Source: CAZSWR01 sp964610885
GTDB taxonomy: Bacteria > Bacteroidota > Ignavibacteria > Kapaibacteriales > UBA2268
NCBI GenBank assembly: GCA_964610885.1
Contig: CAZSWR010000002.1
Location: forward strand, 1-64,000
Reading direction: 5' to 3'
DNA: 64,000 bases
How positions within the stretch are numbered: the stretch's first letter is position 1; every line of letters starts with the position of its first letter. The notes under the pieces were generated by a model. That model did not search any database, had not been told where the DNA came from, and saw only the letters and a program-made list of their open reading frames with translations. The position numbers and the translations under genes are program-made. Of the stretch, positions 37,220 through 45,545 are shown piece by piece.

Positions 37220-37678
37220 ATGGGAAAAAAAATCGATTCACTACGCCGGGGCGGATTTTTAATAGCAAAAATCCACCAGCTCTCCGGAAGAGTCTTCGCT
37301 CGCAAATTGAAGGAGCAAGGGGTTCTTGAAATCAATCCATCGCAGGGCCGAATCCTTTTTGCCCTCTGGGAGCAGGACAATATTCCGATAACAGAGCTGT
37401 CGCACCGCACTCAGTTGGAGAAATCAACCCTGACGAGCATGCTCAACAGGCTCGAGCGAGAGGGATACGTCGAGAGAGTGCGCTCCACGGACGACAAAAG
37501 GAAAATTTGCATCAGAAGAACCAAGAAAGACAAAGCGTTCCAAAAGTCTTACTTAGAGATTACTGATAGCATGGCCAAGCTAATCTATCAGGGACGCTCG
37601 GCCGAAGAAGTCAACCAATTCGAAGAGTTCCTCTCGAAGGTATTGGAAAACCTCGAAGAATACGAAGAGACCAGATAG
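37220..37678 (+). CDS. MarR-family transcriptional regulator
   Basis: 152 residues. I start at the ATG at 37220, which follows GAAGGGTGAAG at suitable distance, rather than the in-frame GTG at 37208. The winged helix-turn-helix is visible: ITELSHRTQLEKSTLTSMLNRLEREGYVERV, then the wing RSTDDKRKICIRRT. MarR proteins act as dimers, usually repressors released by small ligands or oxidants. The downstream acyltransferase gene is separated by two hairpins, and no drug pump is adjacent, so its target is not evident. It may control the divergent outer-membrane protein gene or itself. Confidence 0.85.
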   Translation: MGKKIDSLRRGGFLIAKIHQLSGRVFARKLKEQGVLEINPSQGRILFALWEQDNIPITELSHRTQLEKSTLTSMLNRLEREGYVERVRSTDDKRKICIRRTKKDKAFQKSYLEITDSMAKLIYQGRSAEEVNQFEEFLSKVLENLEEYEETR

Positions 37679-37681
37679 GAC

Positions 37682-37710
37682 AATCATTCGCCCGCGATAG
37701 GCGAATGATT
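37682..37710. terminator. Hairpin after the MarR gene
   Basis: AATCATTCGCC and GGCGAATGATT form an 11-bp perfect stem with a 7-base loop, starting 4 bases after the MarR stop. The T-run is weak. Confidence 0.5.
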
Positions 37711-37734
37711 TGTATTAGATGGAGGTATTTGAAT

Positions 37735-37783
37735 AAAGAGAACTAATCCGCAATGCTTTGCGGGTTGTTCTCTTTTTCTTTTG
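37735..37783 (+). terminator. Terminator hairpin upstream of the acyltransferase gene
   Basis: AAAGAGAAC...CCGCAA pairs with TTGCGG...GTTCTCTTT, and TTCTTTT follows. This is a good intrinsic terminator for the MarR transcript and separates it from the acyltransferase gene. Confidence 0.65.
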
Positions 37784-37889
37784 CTTCAAGTATGAACAAT
37801 TTTCGCTGGCGAGCAAAAATCAATCCCGCCGGCGCCGCCTTTTTTCTTATATTTGCACTGATTTGAGTTCTGTGAATTATTATTTTTTA

Positions 37890-38597
37890 ATGAATATGTT
37901 ACTTTTCGCAACAAAACTAATAATGATTGCCGTCTCGACGGTATATTATTCGCTGAGTGTGCTCTTCCTGCTTGCCCGGAAAAAGTCTGGGGACGACGTT
38001 TATAACGAAATTGTGAGGTGGTCCGCTTCACTGCTGCGGATCACAGGTGTGAAGATAGATGTTACGGGCCTGGAGAATCTGCCGGATGGCGAATCGTTCG
38101 TGTTTATGCCGAACCATTCGTCCTTGTTCGATATTCCGGTATTCCTGTGTGGCATCGGCCGGAAGACATCGATTATCTACAAAAAGGAGCTTGAACGGGT
38201 GCCGATTTGGGGCTATGCGCTCAAGAAATCGCCGTTCATCAGCATCAACCGTGCGGACGCCCGCGAGGCAATGGGCGCGATGGAAGAGGCGGCTCGCAGC
38301 CTGGACGAGGACGCATCGATTCTGATTTTTCCGGAGGGGACGCGGTCAGAAGACGGGCGCTTGGGCGAGTTCAAACGCGGAGCTTTTATGATGGCCGGAT
38401 TCACAGGGAAGCGCATTGTGCCGGTTACGCTGATTGGTACGGCAGAAATTCTGCCCCGAAAAAAATATTTTTTCAAGAGTGGAACTGTTCGTTTCATAGT
38501 CGGCAGTCCGCGGGAAGTGCCTGATAAAAAAGACCGTTTGGCCGAGAAGGCCTTAATAGCAGAGCTTCACGAAGAAATAAAAAATAATTTACCATAA
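37890..38597 (+). CDS. 1-acyl-sn-glycerol-3-phosphate acyltransferase (PlsC family)
   Basis: About 235 residues from the ATG at 37890; earlier in-frame codons read through the terminator hairpin and are unlikely to be translated. An N-terminal membrane helix (LLFATKLIMIAVSTVYYSLSVLFLL) is followed by the catalytic NHSSLFD (H-X4-D), and FPEGTRSEDGRLGEFKRGA, which binds the phosphate. This family adds the second acyl chain to make phosphatidic acid, the precursor of all membrane phospholipids, at the inner membrane. The length is usual. tRNA-Phe follows on the same strand from its own promoter. Confidence 0.88.
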   Translation: MNMLLFATKLIMIAVSTVYYSLSVLFLLARKKSGDDVYNEIVRWSASLLRITGVKIDVTGLENLPDGESFVFMPNHSSLFDIPVFLCGIGRKTSIIYKKELERVPIWGYALKKSPFISINRADAREAMGAMEEAARSLDEDASILIFPEGTRSEDGRLGEFKRGAFMMAGFTGKRIVPVTLIGTAEILPRKKYFFKSGTVRFIVGSPREVPDKKDRLAEKALIAELHEEIKNNLP

Positions 38598-38605
38598 AAA
38601 AAGTA

Positions 38606-38637
38606 TTTGGTAGATCGGAAAAAAGTTCGTAATTTTG
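38606..38637 (+). promoter_or_regulatory. Bacteroidota-type promoter of tRNA-Phe
   Basis: TTTG (38606-38609), 20 bases, then TAATTTTG (38630-38637). This fits the -33 TTTG / -7 TAnnTTTG consensus of the Bacteroidota primary sigma factor. It ends 15 bases before the tRNA. Confidence 0.6.
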
Positions 38638-38652
38638 AATTCTAAGTTCTTT

Positions 38653-38725
38653 GGTCAGGTAGCTCAGTTGGTAGAGCAGTGGACTGAAAATCCACGTGTC
38701 GGCGGTTCAAATCCGTCTCTGACCA
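38653..38725 (+). tRNA. tRNA-Phe (anticodon GAA)
   Basis: 73 bases that fold as a full cloverleaf. The acceptor stem pairs GGTCAGG with TCTGACC (last pair G-T), followed by discriminator A. The anticodon stem GTGGA/TCCAC holds the loop CTGAAAA with anticodon GAA at 38686-38688, and the T-arm contains GGTTCAAAT. The 3' CCA is not encoded and must be added by the CCA enzyme. It has its own promoter and a terminator 14 bases on. An AT-rich island starts shortly downstream, and tRNA genes are common integration sites. Confidence 0.95.
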
Positions 38726-38738
38726 CAACACAAAAATA

Positions 38739-38768
38739 AGCCTCCGAAATTCGAGAGGCTTTTTTTTA
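38739..38768 (+). terminator. Intrinsic terminator of tRNA-Phe
   Basis: AGCCTC, a 10-base loop, GAGGCT and then TTTTTTTA: a standard hairpin plus T-run just after the tRNA. Confidence 0.85.
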
Positions 38769-39064
38769 TGTCTCCCCGCATTAGGACTGAAACCCATTCT
38801 AAGTAACACAGCATTCTGTTCATATTACTATTGATATTCAGACGTTGCAAGCATTCATCGGCAGTGACTGCTAAAAATAGAAAAAAAATTTATATTACTG
38901 TGAAATTATTATTTGTATTTAATAATAAAATATTTGTATGTTTGTATTAAAGTCAATTGATATAGTAGAATGTGATTTCGTTCATCGGTGTTAGCACCGG
39001 GTATTGAAATAAAGACCTCCCCCAAAGAGAGTATTATGGTACTCTTTGCTGGTACACAAAGTGG
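38769..39064. other. AT-rich intergenic DNA at the island start
   Basis: 296 bases with A/T-rich runs and no supported gene. An open frame continuing into the next entry begins after a stop near 39005, but has no ATG. Confidence 0.4.
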
Positions 39065-39292
39065 TTGTTCGGAAAGCTATACGTAGCCGGTAACGACTAC
39101 TTCGCGAATCTTTTGTATGCAGTGACGGGAGTTCCTAAGCGAGCTACAGTGCGAGTAGGGGAGATGGAATGGGAGAGGCAGGGGAAGTGGAGGGAATATG
39201 AAATAAATCAAATCCATAGTAATTATCAAGTTATAAAGCTGACCAGTGAATTAGTTGTTTATGTGAAGGGAATGGCGTCTACGAAGTGGTGA
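39065..39292 (+). pseudogene. Short fragment of unknown protein
   Basis: 75 codons from a TTG. The frame stays open upstream to about 39008, giving some 93 residues (KDLPQREYYGTLCWYTKW onward) with no ATG and no ribosome site. GC content here is higher than in the two genes that follow, so it may be a remnant of an older coding region broken by the island. I cannot identify the family; it may not be expressed. Confidence 0.3.
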
Positions 39293-39327
39293 ATATTAAT
39301 ATTTTTAAAATAAATTAGAGAATTGAA

Positions 39328-39894
39328 ATGATAGAATTTTGGAAATTATTTTCTGAGGAATTATTTAACAATCTTAATTTATTGAGGAATGGTTGGTTTT
39401 TAAGATATTATGATAAGTCAAAATTTACTTATCATACAATAAATAGTATTATTCCATTTGTTGGAAAAAGATTAGGGCTTGAAATAGAATCTGAGTTAAG
39501 ATTACCTGATCATAGTAGAATAGATTTTGTATATGGTAGAAATATTCATAATCGTTTTCAAATTAATTTTGCAATTGAACATGAGAATGAATGGGATTCT
39601 TGGTATGAAGAATTACTAAAACTCTCAGAATTGAATTTGGATATAAAAAAAGTGCTAATATCATATTACCATTGGCGTGATGAAAATATTGATTGTGTAA
39701 AGCATAACATATTATATAATTGTAATCCCCAAAGACTTAATAAAGATTTCCTTTTTATATTTGGGCCAGGTGAGTTTCCCAAAAATGATCTTGGAAAAAA
39801 AAGTGTAAAAGATCAAGATTACAAAGCATTTGTATTTAATGGAACTAAATTTGAAGATTTAGAAGATATTCCAATATTAAGAAATCTTAAATAG
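39328..39894 (+). CDS. Nuclease-fold-like (PD-(D/E)XK-type) protein, unrecognised
   Basis: 188 residues, very AT-rich. The middle has a glutamate helix (LEIESELRL), then SRIDFVYGR and FAIEHENEW, followed by the helix YEELLKLSE and a strand KVLISYY. The order helix-E, D in a strand, ExE/ExK-like strand, helix resembles PD-(D/E)XK nucleases, but the third position is E rather than the usual K (IEHENE). The match is by eye only. The next gene, 110 bases on, also has a PD-(D/E)XK-like core, so the two may act together. The location beside tRNA-Phe and the base composition point to horizontal transfer. A defence role is possible but not shown. Confidence 0.6.
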   Translation: MIEFWKLFSEELFNNLNLLRNGWFLRYYDKSKFTYHTINSIIPFVGKRLGLEIESELRLPDHSRIDFVYGRNIHNRFQINFAIEHENEWDSWYEELLKLSELNLDIKKVLISYYHWRDENIDCVKHNILYNCNPQRLNKDFLFIFGPGEFPKNDLGKKSVKDQDYKAFVFNGTKFEDLEDIPILRNLK

Positions 39895-40004
39895 AAGTAA
39901 TATATGATTATTTGAAAATTCCGAAGCCATTTGCTTGATTATGATTATTGAGTGGCTGCATCTCTCATATTTATTGATTAATTACAAACTAACTGGAAAA
40001 TGAA

Positions 40005-41198
40005 ATGGAAAAGTTAAAACTGTTGGAAGAATATTCAAAAATATCAAATGAACTAAAAGAGAACATGCTATACAATCTTTCTAAATCTTCGAAAGAACTC
40101 TTTCATAGCGATTTTATATGCTGGCTTATAAACAAATATCCAACGGCTTTGAGGAGGATGTTTGAGAGAGTATTGGACAAAGAATTGAAAGATTTTTCAA
40201 TTTGCCAAAGAGAAAAAGATAGGTTGGATCTTTCCATTTGTGGCATCAATAATGATCCTAATTTCAATCCCAATTCCAATATGCTTTTAGTTATTGAAAA
40301 TAAAGTCAAGAGTTATCCATATAAAAATCAATTAATTAAATATAACAAGACATTAGAAAAAGAATTAAATGTAGAAAAAATTCTTCTGACATTATTTAAC
40401 CCGACACAAAAAGATAGTATTGAAGGTTGGACTGTCGTCGAATACAAAACACTATTTAACAAAAACAATTGCAAGGAATTATTAGAATCGGCTACTCAGA
40501 ATGACCAATATATTATCAATCAATATTTGGATTTTTGGAACAATATGCAATTGATTATTAAATATGTAAATATGAATGATTCTTTTGCTTTGTTCGACAG
40601 GGATAATAAAATATTTACTACACTAAATGATATTGGCCTGGGTTACAACTATATAAAAATATGTTACTTGGATTTAAGTTTTAAAGTATTTGAATCTTTG
40701 AAAAAATCCTCGGATGTTACTTCTGCAATTCTTACAGAATCATGGTTGGTCGAGAAAGGTGCGTTCAATGTCTCTTCTTGGTTCACCAATAGAAGCAATC
40801 AACCATTAGTTGATATAAACTATTGCATTGAGAATAAATCAAAAAGTCGTGGGTTTGGTGTTCAATTACAAGAAAGAGGTTTTAAATTATATTCAAACAC
40901 TTCACAAGGACAAATCGAATTGCCACTAAATGTATTAAAAGAGCTGTTGAAAACAATTCAAGAAAACAATAGTGATCTATTTGATGAAACAGTGAGAAAC
41001 ATCGGACAAAGAGAATCTTCTAAATCAAACAACACCTACAAGTATGTAAAGTTAAATCTTCGATCTGACATTACCGTAGAGCAAGTTACGAACCTTATGG
41101 TGTCTTCAATGCTGCTATTATACAATGACTACATAGCTAATAATTATAAACGCGAAAAAATACAACCAATAATTGGCAAAATTTCTACTGATAATTAG
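40005..41198 (+). CDS. PD-(D/E)XK nuclease superfamily protein
   Basis: 397 residues, AT-rich. The N-terminal part has the core of the PD-(D/E)XK family: FHSDFICWLI helix, RLDLSI (catalytic D), then LLVIENKVKSYPYKNQLIKY with the E-x-K motif and the following helix carrying Q and Y. That looks intact and could cut DNA or RNA in a metal-dependent way; related proteins occur in restriction and phage-defence loci. Residues 200-397 show no motif I know. It is the second gene of a two-gene AT-rich pair next to tRNA-Phe and ends before a hairpin at 41256-41295. Confidence 0.7.
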   Translation: MEKLKLLEEYSKISNELKENMLYNLSKSSKELFHSDFICWLINKYPTALRRMFERVLDKELKDFSICQREKDRLDLSICGINNDPNFNPNSNMLLVIENKVKSYPYKNQLIKYNKTLEKELNVEKILLTLFNPTQKDSIEGWTVVEYKTLFNKNNCKELLESATQNDQYIINQYLDFWNNMQLIIKYVNMNDSFALFDRDNKIFTTLNDIGLGYNYIKICYLDLSFKVFESLKKSSDVTSAILTESWLVEKGAFNVSSWFTNRSNQPLVDINYCIENKSKSRGFGVQLQERGFKLYSNTSQGQIELPLNVLKELLKTIQENNSDLFDETVRNIGQRESSKSNNTYKYVKLNLRSDITVEQVTNLMVSSMLLLYNDYIANNYKREKIQPIIGKISTDN

Positions 41199-41255
41199 CA
41201 GGTACATTTCAAAGCATAAAGCAAACTCCACAGCGAATATCAGTATTTCAGATCG

Positions 41256-41295
41256 ATTTGATGGGCTTGTGTTATTTACATAAAGCCCATCAATC
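41256..41295. terminator. Hairpin closing the AT-rich island
   Basis: TGATGGGCTT (41259-41268) pairs with AAGCCCATCA (41283-41292), loop of 14 bases. It lies between the converging nuclease-like and YciI genes and may stop transcription from one or both. Confidence 0.5.
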
Positions 41296-41395
41296 GTATT
41301 ATACGCTCTTCCACATAATACAGCCAATCGCTTATGCACTAATATTCTCGTAACCTTCTGTGTTCTTCGTCTCTCTTGCAATCGCCACCTTCCAC

Positions 41396-41686
41396 TCACA
41401 CCCAATCGCTGAGGAACGCTTGGTGCTTCACCGGCTCGAATTCCGTTACGGTGTGCGTGGCCACGTTTTCCAAATGGTAGGGATCATTTAAGAAAAAGTT
41501 TACTATCTTTTCGCGTGATTCGGCGCGGCACACGATGATTCCGCCCGTCCTGGGGCTCTTCGGGCCGGAGCAAAGCAATAACCCCGCCTCGTATCCGGTT
41601 TGGAGAAATTCGCGGTGGCGCGGAAGGACCGCTTCGATGGCTTCTATCGGCTTCGTGTAATTAATATCTACAATGAAATGTTTCAT
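41396..41686 (-). CDS. YciI-like protein
   Basis: 96 residues with the YCII fold pattern: a strand (HFIVDINYTKP), HREFL with the conserved histidine, a GLLLCSGP turn, and DPYHLENVATH, where the aspartate of the family stands. YciI-like proteins are small ferredoxin-fold dimers; most have no proven role. The gene is alone on the minus strand, 101 bases downstream of the lipoprotein gene. GC content returns to the core value here, so the island ends before it. Confidence 0.8.
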   Translation of the reverse strand: MKHFIVDINYTKPIEAIEAVLPRHREFLQTGYEAGLLLCSGPKSPRTGGIIVCRAESREKIVNFFLNDPYHLENVATHTVTEFEPVKHQAFLSDWV

Positions 41687-41787
41687 ACAAAATGTCCTGC
41701 ATGATTAACAATAAACACTATTGTATAATACGTTGGATGTTGGGTTTTGTTCGTGGAAATTTTGGAATATTTTCAAGTTATCACGCG

Positions 41788-42297
41788 CTAAAACAGGCCA
41801 ATGCGAATGACCAATTTATTGTCGTCGTTGACGTAAACCTTCTGTAACAGGCACTTTTCGATGCCCGACAAATTGTACAGCGGCACCTGGCGGAAGTATT
41901 TATTCACTATGTAATTCGACACAGCCGTCTCGACACCCCACACGTCCCCAAAGAAATTGAAATTGTCCACTTTGATATTCGAGAAGAAAATCGTGTCGTG
42001 CAGTATCAGCGGCGAACCGGAAAACGTGATCGTGCCGTTCTTTTCCACTTCCAGTCCCAGAATGGATTTATGCACCGCGAGCGATACTTTTATCTGCACC
42101 GAATTTTTGTTGTATTCCAGTATGACCGTATCAATCTGTTTGATCCGCAGGTTGACGACCGACAAATCCTGTTCGCGCGGGAGGCTTTCGTTGGCCTTGT
42201 CCTTAATTTCTGTATTGGTCAGTCTGTAATTGTAGCACGCCTGGGCCATCAGTGCGAGAGCCATTATTAAACCGAGAAGGATACTTTTGCTTTTCAT
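41788..42297 (-). CDS. Exported lipoprotein, unrecognised
   Basis: 169 residues from the ATG at 42297, which starts a lipoprotein signal (MALALMAQAC, Cys21). The remainder is beta-rich with no enzyme motif (VNLRIKQIDTVILEYNK, IKVSLAVHKSILGLEVEKNGTITF), ending KLVIRIGLF. It might resemble small periplasmic lipid- or protein-binding lipoproteins, but I do not recognise the family. The DUF5683 gene ends 11 bases upstream on the same strand, so the two probably form an operon. Confidence 0.65.
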   Translation of the reverse strand: MKSKSILLGLIMALALMAQACYNYRLTNTEIKDKANESLPREQDLSVVNLRIKQIDTVILEYNKNSVQIKVSLAVHKSILGLEVEKNGTITFSGSPLILHDTIFFSNIKVDNFNFFGDVWGVETAVSNYIVNKYFRQVPLYNLSGIEKCLLQKVYVNDDNKLVIRIGLF

Positions 42298-42308
42298 TGC
42301 GAATGCCT

Positions 42309-42890
42309 TTAGAATGAAATACGAACCCGGACAGCCGGGTTGTACAGTTTGTCCACGTCCGGCCGGATCGATACGTCGAACTTCTGGTAGCGGAAATCGA
42401 AAAGGTGCGCGTCTGTATAGGCATCGACAGCCGATAGGACGTACACGCCGAGCAGGAACAGTCCCGACAGGTCGCGGTTGTCTTGGTAGTAGTTCCGCCA
42501 AGACTTCAAAGAGTCCAATTTGGTGCTGTTTGGATTGGCTTTTTTCTCGCTGTCGTATGCGTCGCTGAAGTCGTTGTAATGCGAATTGTTGTATATCACA
42601 AAGTAGCCAAGAGTGCCGGCTGCACCGATGAAGAGCGGTGCTTTCCAATAGCTTTCGTTGTAGATCTGGCCCAGCCCGGGGCAAACAAACGAGAGCAGGA
42701 CGGCTTTGGTCGGGGATTTCCTCATCGTAAACTTAGTTGTGTAGGCATTTTTGTCTTTCGTGGAATCGGAGGCGGTGGGAGTTGCTGCCGTCAGCGATTG
42801 ATTGCAAATCGTAATGAACACGAAAGCAAAAGCGAGAAGAAGCAATTCAAATCGTTTTGTTCGTGCTATATCTAATAGTTTTAGTTTCAT
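42309..42890 (-). CDS. DUF5683 family membrane/exported protein
   Basis: 193 residues from the ATG at 42890 (MKLKLLDIARTKRFELLLLAFAFVFI signal-like start); an upstream in-frame ATG at 42917 is possible. The family signature is clear: KSPTKAVLLSFVCPGLGQIYNESYWKAPLFIGAAG. DUF5683 proteins are common in Bacteroidota, often beside cell-envelope genes, with no known function. The middle has a hydrophobic segment (YFVIYNNS) and later LFLLGVYVLSAVDAY. It pairs with the lipoprotein gene 11 bases downstream. Confidence 0.8.
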   Translation of the reverse strand: MKLKLLDIARTKRFELLLLAFAFVFITICNQSLTAATPTASDSTKDKNAYTTKFTMRKSPTKAVLLSFVCPGLGQIYNESYWKAPLFIGAAGTLGYFVIYNNSHYNDFSDAYDSEKKANPNSTKLDSLKSWRNYYQDNRDLSGLFLLGVYVLSAVDAYTDAHLFDFRYQKFDVSIRPDVDKLYNPAVRVRISF

Positions 42891-43045
42891 CAATGCCGTC
42901 AATTGTTTCCAACTCATCCCATTACAAATACGATTTGCCCGCCAAAAAGGTACGCAACGAAGGAATAATAACACATCGCAAAAAAATAGGACTACCACAA
43001 AACATTAAAAAGTAGGAGGGTAGTCCTATCTCAAAAAGCCAAGAA

Positions 43046-43426
43046 TTACGGTTTAATCGCAATCAGTTCGATTTCCACGCGGACGTCTTTGGGCAAGCGG
43101 GCCACTTCGACGGCGGAGCGGGCCGGAAAGTCCGATGTGAAGTACTCGGCATAGACGCCGTTCATAATTGCGAATTCGTTCATGTCCTTGAGGAATACGG
43201 TTGTCTTGACCACGTTTTCGAGCGTGCAACCGACGGATTCGAGTGCTGCTTTGATGTTGGCAAAGACTTGGTGTGTCTGGGTTTTGACGTCGTCGCCGGC
43301 GAGTTCGCCAGCTGCTGTGAGCGGAATCTGGCCCGAGAGGAATACGAATTTGTCCATCGCGACCATGCCCTGCGAATAGGGGCCGATAGGGGCCGGAGCC
43401 TTTTCAGTGAAGATTACTTTTTTCAT
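43046..43426 (-). CDS. ridA: RidA reactive imine deaminase
   Basis: 126 residues, the standard RidA length. The signature is visible: IGPYSQG, FLSGQIPL, NIKAALESVG, TTVFLKDMNEFAIMN and ARSAVEVARLPKDVRVEIELIAI with the conserved arginine and glutamate. RidA hydrolyses 2-aminoacrylate and related enamines/imines made by PLP enzymes, sparing them from damage; it is a cytoplasmic trimer. It is transcribed away from the PruA-type dehydrogenase gene, sharing a 200-base promoter region. Confidence 0.92.
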   Translation of the reverse strand: MKKVIFTEKAPAPIGPYSQGMVAMDKFVFLSGQIPLTAAGELAGDDVKTQTHQVFANIKAALESVGCTLENVVKTTVFLKDMNEFAIMNGVYAEYFTSDFPARSAVEVARLPKDVRVEIELIAIKP

Positions 43427-43563
43427 CTTTATCCTTTAATATTGTGTGGAACAATCAAGATTTCTTTCAATAAAAATGATCGTACAAACAGAATTTGCAC
43501 AAAAATTTAATGTAAAATTAAAAAAAAAGGAGAAAACTTTTAAGAAATATTGTAAACCTTTTG

Positions 43564-43571
43564 TAGATTTG
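43564..43571 (+). promoter_or_regulatory. Possible -7 element of the pruA-type gene
   Basis: TAGATTTG matches TAnnTTTG and lies 55 bases before the ATG. The -33 element is unclear (a TTTT stands 22 bases upstream). Confidence 0.3.
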
Positions 43572-43626
43572 TAGTTTATATTTCTTGAAAACTTGTTGTT
43601 AGATTTATAAATATTAAGGATGAATC

Positions 43627-45177
43627 ATGAAAAAATTTGCTAATATGACTTATATCGATTTTTCGGTAAAGTCGAATTTCACAAAGCAAAAGAATGCTGT
43701 TAATAAAGTCCGCGCCCAGTTTGGGAAAGAGTACCCGAACATCATCGATGGCAAGGAAGTGTTTACGACTGCAAAGACCAAATCGATCAACCCTGCGCAT
43801 CCGTCGGAAGTGATCGGCGTATTCCAAAAAGCCGGCAAAACCGAGGCAGAAGCCGCAATGCAATCCGCCGCCAAGGCATTTGAAACATGGAAAAAAGTCG
43901 CCCCGAAGGAAAGAGCCGAATACCTTTTCCGCGCAGCCAAAGAAATGCGCAAACGCAGAATGGAAATCAACGCATGGATGATCTCCGAAGTCGGTAAGAA
44001 CTTCCTCGAGGCAGACGCCGACACATGCGAAGCCATCGATTTCCTCGAGTTCTACGGCCGCGAAATGATCCGCTACGCCGGCAAACAGCCGCTCGTGGGA
44101 TACAAAGGCGAAAAGAACGATTATTTCTATATCCCGCTTGGCGTCGGCCTTGTGATTCCGCCGTGGAACTTCCCCTTCGCAATCACAGCAGGCATGACCA
44201 CCGCCGCAATCGTCGCCGGAAACACAGTCGTTTTGAAACCTTCGAGCGATTCGCCCATGATGGCATGGTTGCTCTACGATATACTCAAAAACGTCGGATT
44301 GCCCGATGGCGTGCTTAACTTCTGCGTCGCAAGCGGCGCCGAAGCCGGCGATTATCTGGTGGCACACAACAAAACCCGTTTCATCAGCTTCACCGGTTCG
44401 ATGGAAGTCGGCCTCCACATTAATCAATTGGCAGCCACGATGCAACCCGGCCAAATCTGGATCAAACGCGTTGTCGCCGAAATGGGCGGCAAAGACGGTA
44501 TCATCGTGGATTCCGAAGCAGACATCGACGAGGCAGTCGCCGGCGTGGTTACTTCGGCCTACGGATTCCAAGGCCAGAAATGTTCGGCTTGTTCACGCGC
44601 CATCGTTGATAAGAAGATCTACAACGAATTCGTGAAGAAACTCAAAGTCGCCGTCGAAGCTCTCCCGATCGGCAACCCGGAAGACAACGTAAGATTCGGC
44701 CCCGTGGTCAATGCCAAATCCGAACAAAACGTGTTGAGCTACATTGAAATCGGCAAAAAAGAAGGCAAATTGCTCTGTGGCGGCAAAAAAGCCGAAGGCA
44801 TGGACGGATACGTCATCGAACCGACCGTCATCGTGGACTTGGCTCCCGATTCGCGCCTGATGCAAGAAGAAGTCTTCGGACCGCTCCTCGCCGTCTGCAA
44901 ATCCAATGATTACGACGATGCTCTGAAAATTGCAAACAATACAATATTCGGCCTCACCGGCGGCGTATTCTCGCTGAATAAAGACAAGATCGAACGCGCA
45001 CGCAACGAATTCCATTGTGGCAACCTCTATTTGAACCGCAAATGCACAGGCGCCCTCGTCGGCGTGCAGCCCTTCGGCGGATTCAATATGAGCGGTACGG
45101 ACTCCAAAGCCGGCAGCCGCGACTATTTGTTGCTCTTCATGCAGGGCAAATCAGTTGCAGAGAAAATCCTGAAATAA
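43627..45177 (+). CDS. pruA: L-glutamate gamma-semialdehyde (1-pyrroline-5-carboxylate) dehydrogenase
   Basis: 516 residues, right for the PruA/RocA branch of aldehyde dehydrogenases. It oxidises glutamate semialdehyde, from proline or arginine breakdown, to glutamate with NAD. The nucleotide-binding WNFPFAITAGM and SFTGSMEVG, the catalytic glutamate in AEMGGKDG, and the catalytic cysteine in GQKCSACSR are all present. The N-terminal FTKQKNAVNKVRAQFGKEYPNIIDGKEV is typical of P5C dehydrogenases. It is monofunctional, with no proline dehydrogenase domain, and no putA-like gene is nearby. It is followed by a terminator. Confidence 0.88.
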   Translation: MKKFANMTYIDFSVKSNFTKQKNAVNKVRAQFGKEYPNIIDGKEVFTTAKTKSINPAHPSEVIGVFQKAGKTEAEAAMQSAAKAFETWKKVAPKERAEYLFRAAKEMRKRRMEINAWMISEVGKNFLEADADTCEAIDFLEFYGREMIRYAGKQPLVGYKGEKNDYFYIPLGVGLVIPPWNFPFAITAGMTTAAIVAGNTVVLKPSSDSPMMAWLLYDILKNVGLPDGVLNFCVASGAEAGDYLVAHNKTRFISFTGSMEVGLHINQLAATMQPGQIWIKRVVAEMGGKDGIIVDSEADIDEAVAGVVTSAYGFQGQKCSACSRAIVDKKIYNEFVKKLKVAVEALPIGNPEDNVRFGPVVNAKSEQNVLSYIEIGKKEGKLLCGGKKAEGMDGYVIEPTVIVDLAPDSRLMQEEVFGPLLAVCKSNDYDDALKIANNTIFGLTGGVFSLNKDKIERARNEFHCGNLYLNRKCTGALVGVQPFGGFNMSGTDSKAGSRDYLLLFMQGKSVAEKILK

Positions 45178-45199
45178 TCTGTAACAATATCATTTCATC

Positions 45200-45234
45200 A
45201 AAGGCGGGCCACATCGGTTCGCCTTTGCTTTTTT
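45200..45234 (+). terminator. Terminator after the pruA-type gene
   Basis: AAAGGCG, a 13-base loop, CGCCTTT and GCTTTTTT, starting about 23 bases after the stop. Confidence 0.75.
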
Positions 45235-45545
45235 ATGCAAATTTGTTTGAAAAATATTAGTTAATACTATGAAATAAATGGCCTTTGACGAATAGTTTTG
45301 AATAAATATTTCAAGATTATTTATGGTATTATCGCGAAATACAGAAAACTAATACAAATCAACTATTGTATTGAAAAATCGAGAGATAGATATTGATTGC
45401 TTCCATATATTACTCATAAAACATTTATTTTGATACGAAATAAATAAAGAATGAATAATTATTAATGAATCTTTTTTGAAACTTGAAATTTCAATGTTCG
45501 TATAAATTCAGGAATTGAAAAATTTATGGTTTATCAAGGCTGACA
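45235..45545. other. AT-rich leader of the TonB receptor gene
   Basis: 311 bases of strongly AT-rich DNA before the TonB receptor gene. I see no gene, hairpin or clear promoter in it. Confidence 0.4.

Noticed and set aside
41199..41395. Possible attachment-site copy of the tRNA-Phe 3' end at the far side of the AT-rich island
   Set aside because: I searched for the last 20 bases of the tRNA gene between the nuclease-like gene and the YciI gene and found no match.
45235..45545. Possible small RNA or riboswitch before the TonB receptor gene (e.g. cobalamin type)
   Set aside because: The region is AT-rich without the conserved B12-box or a stable hairpin series.
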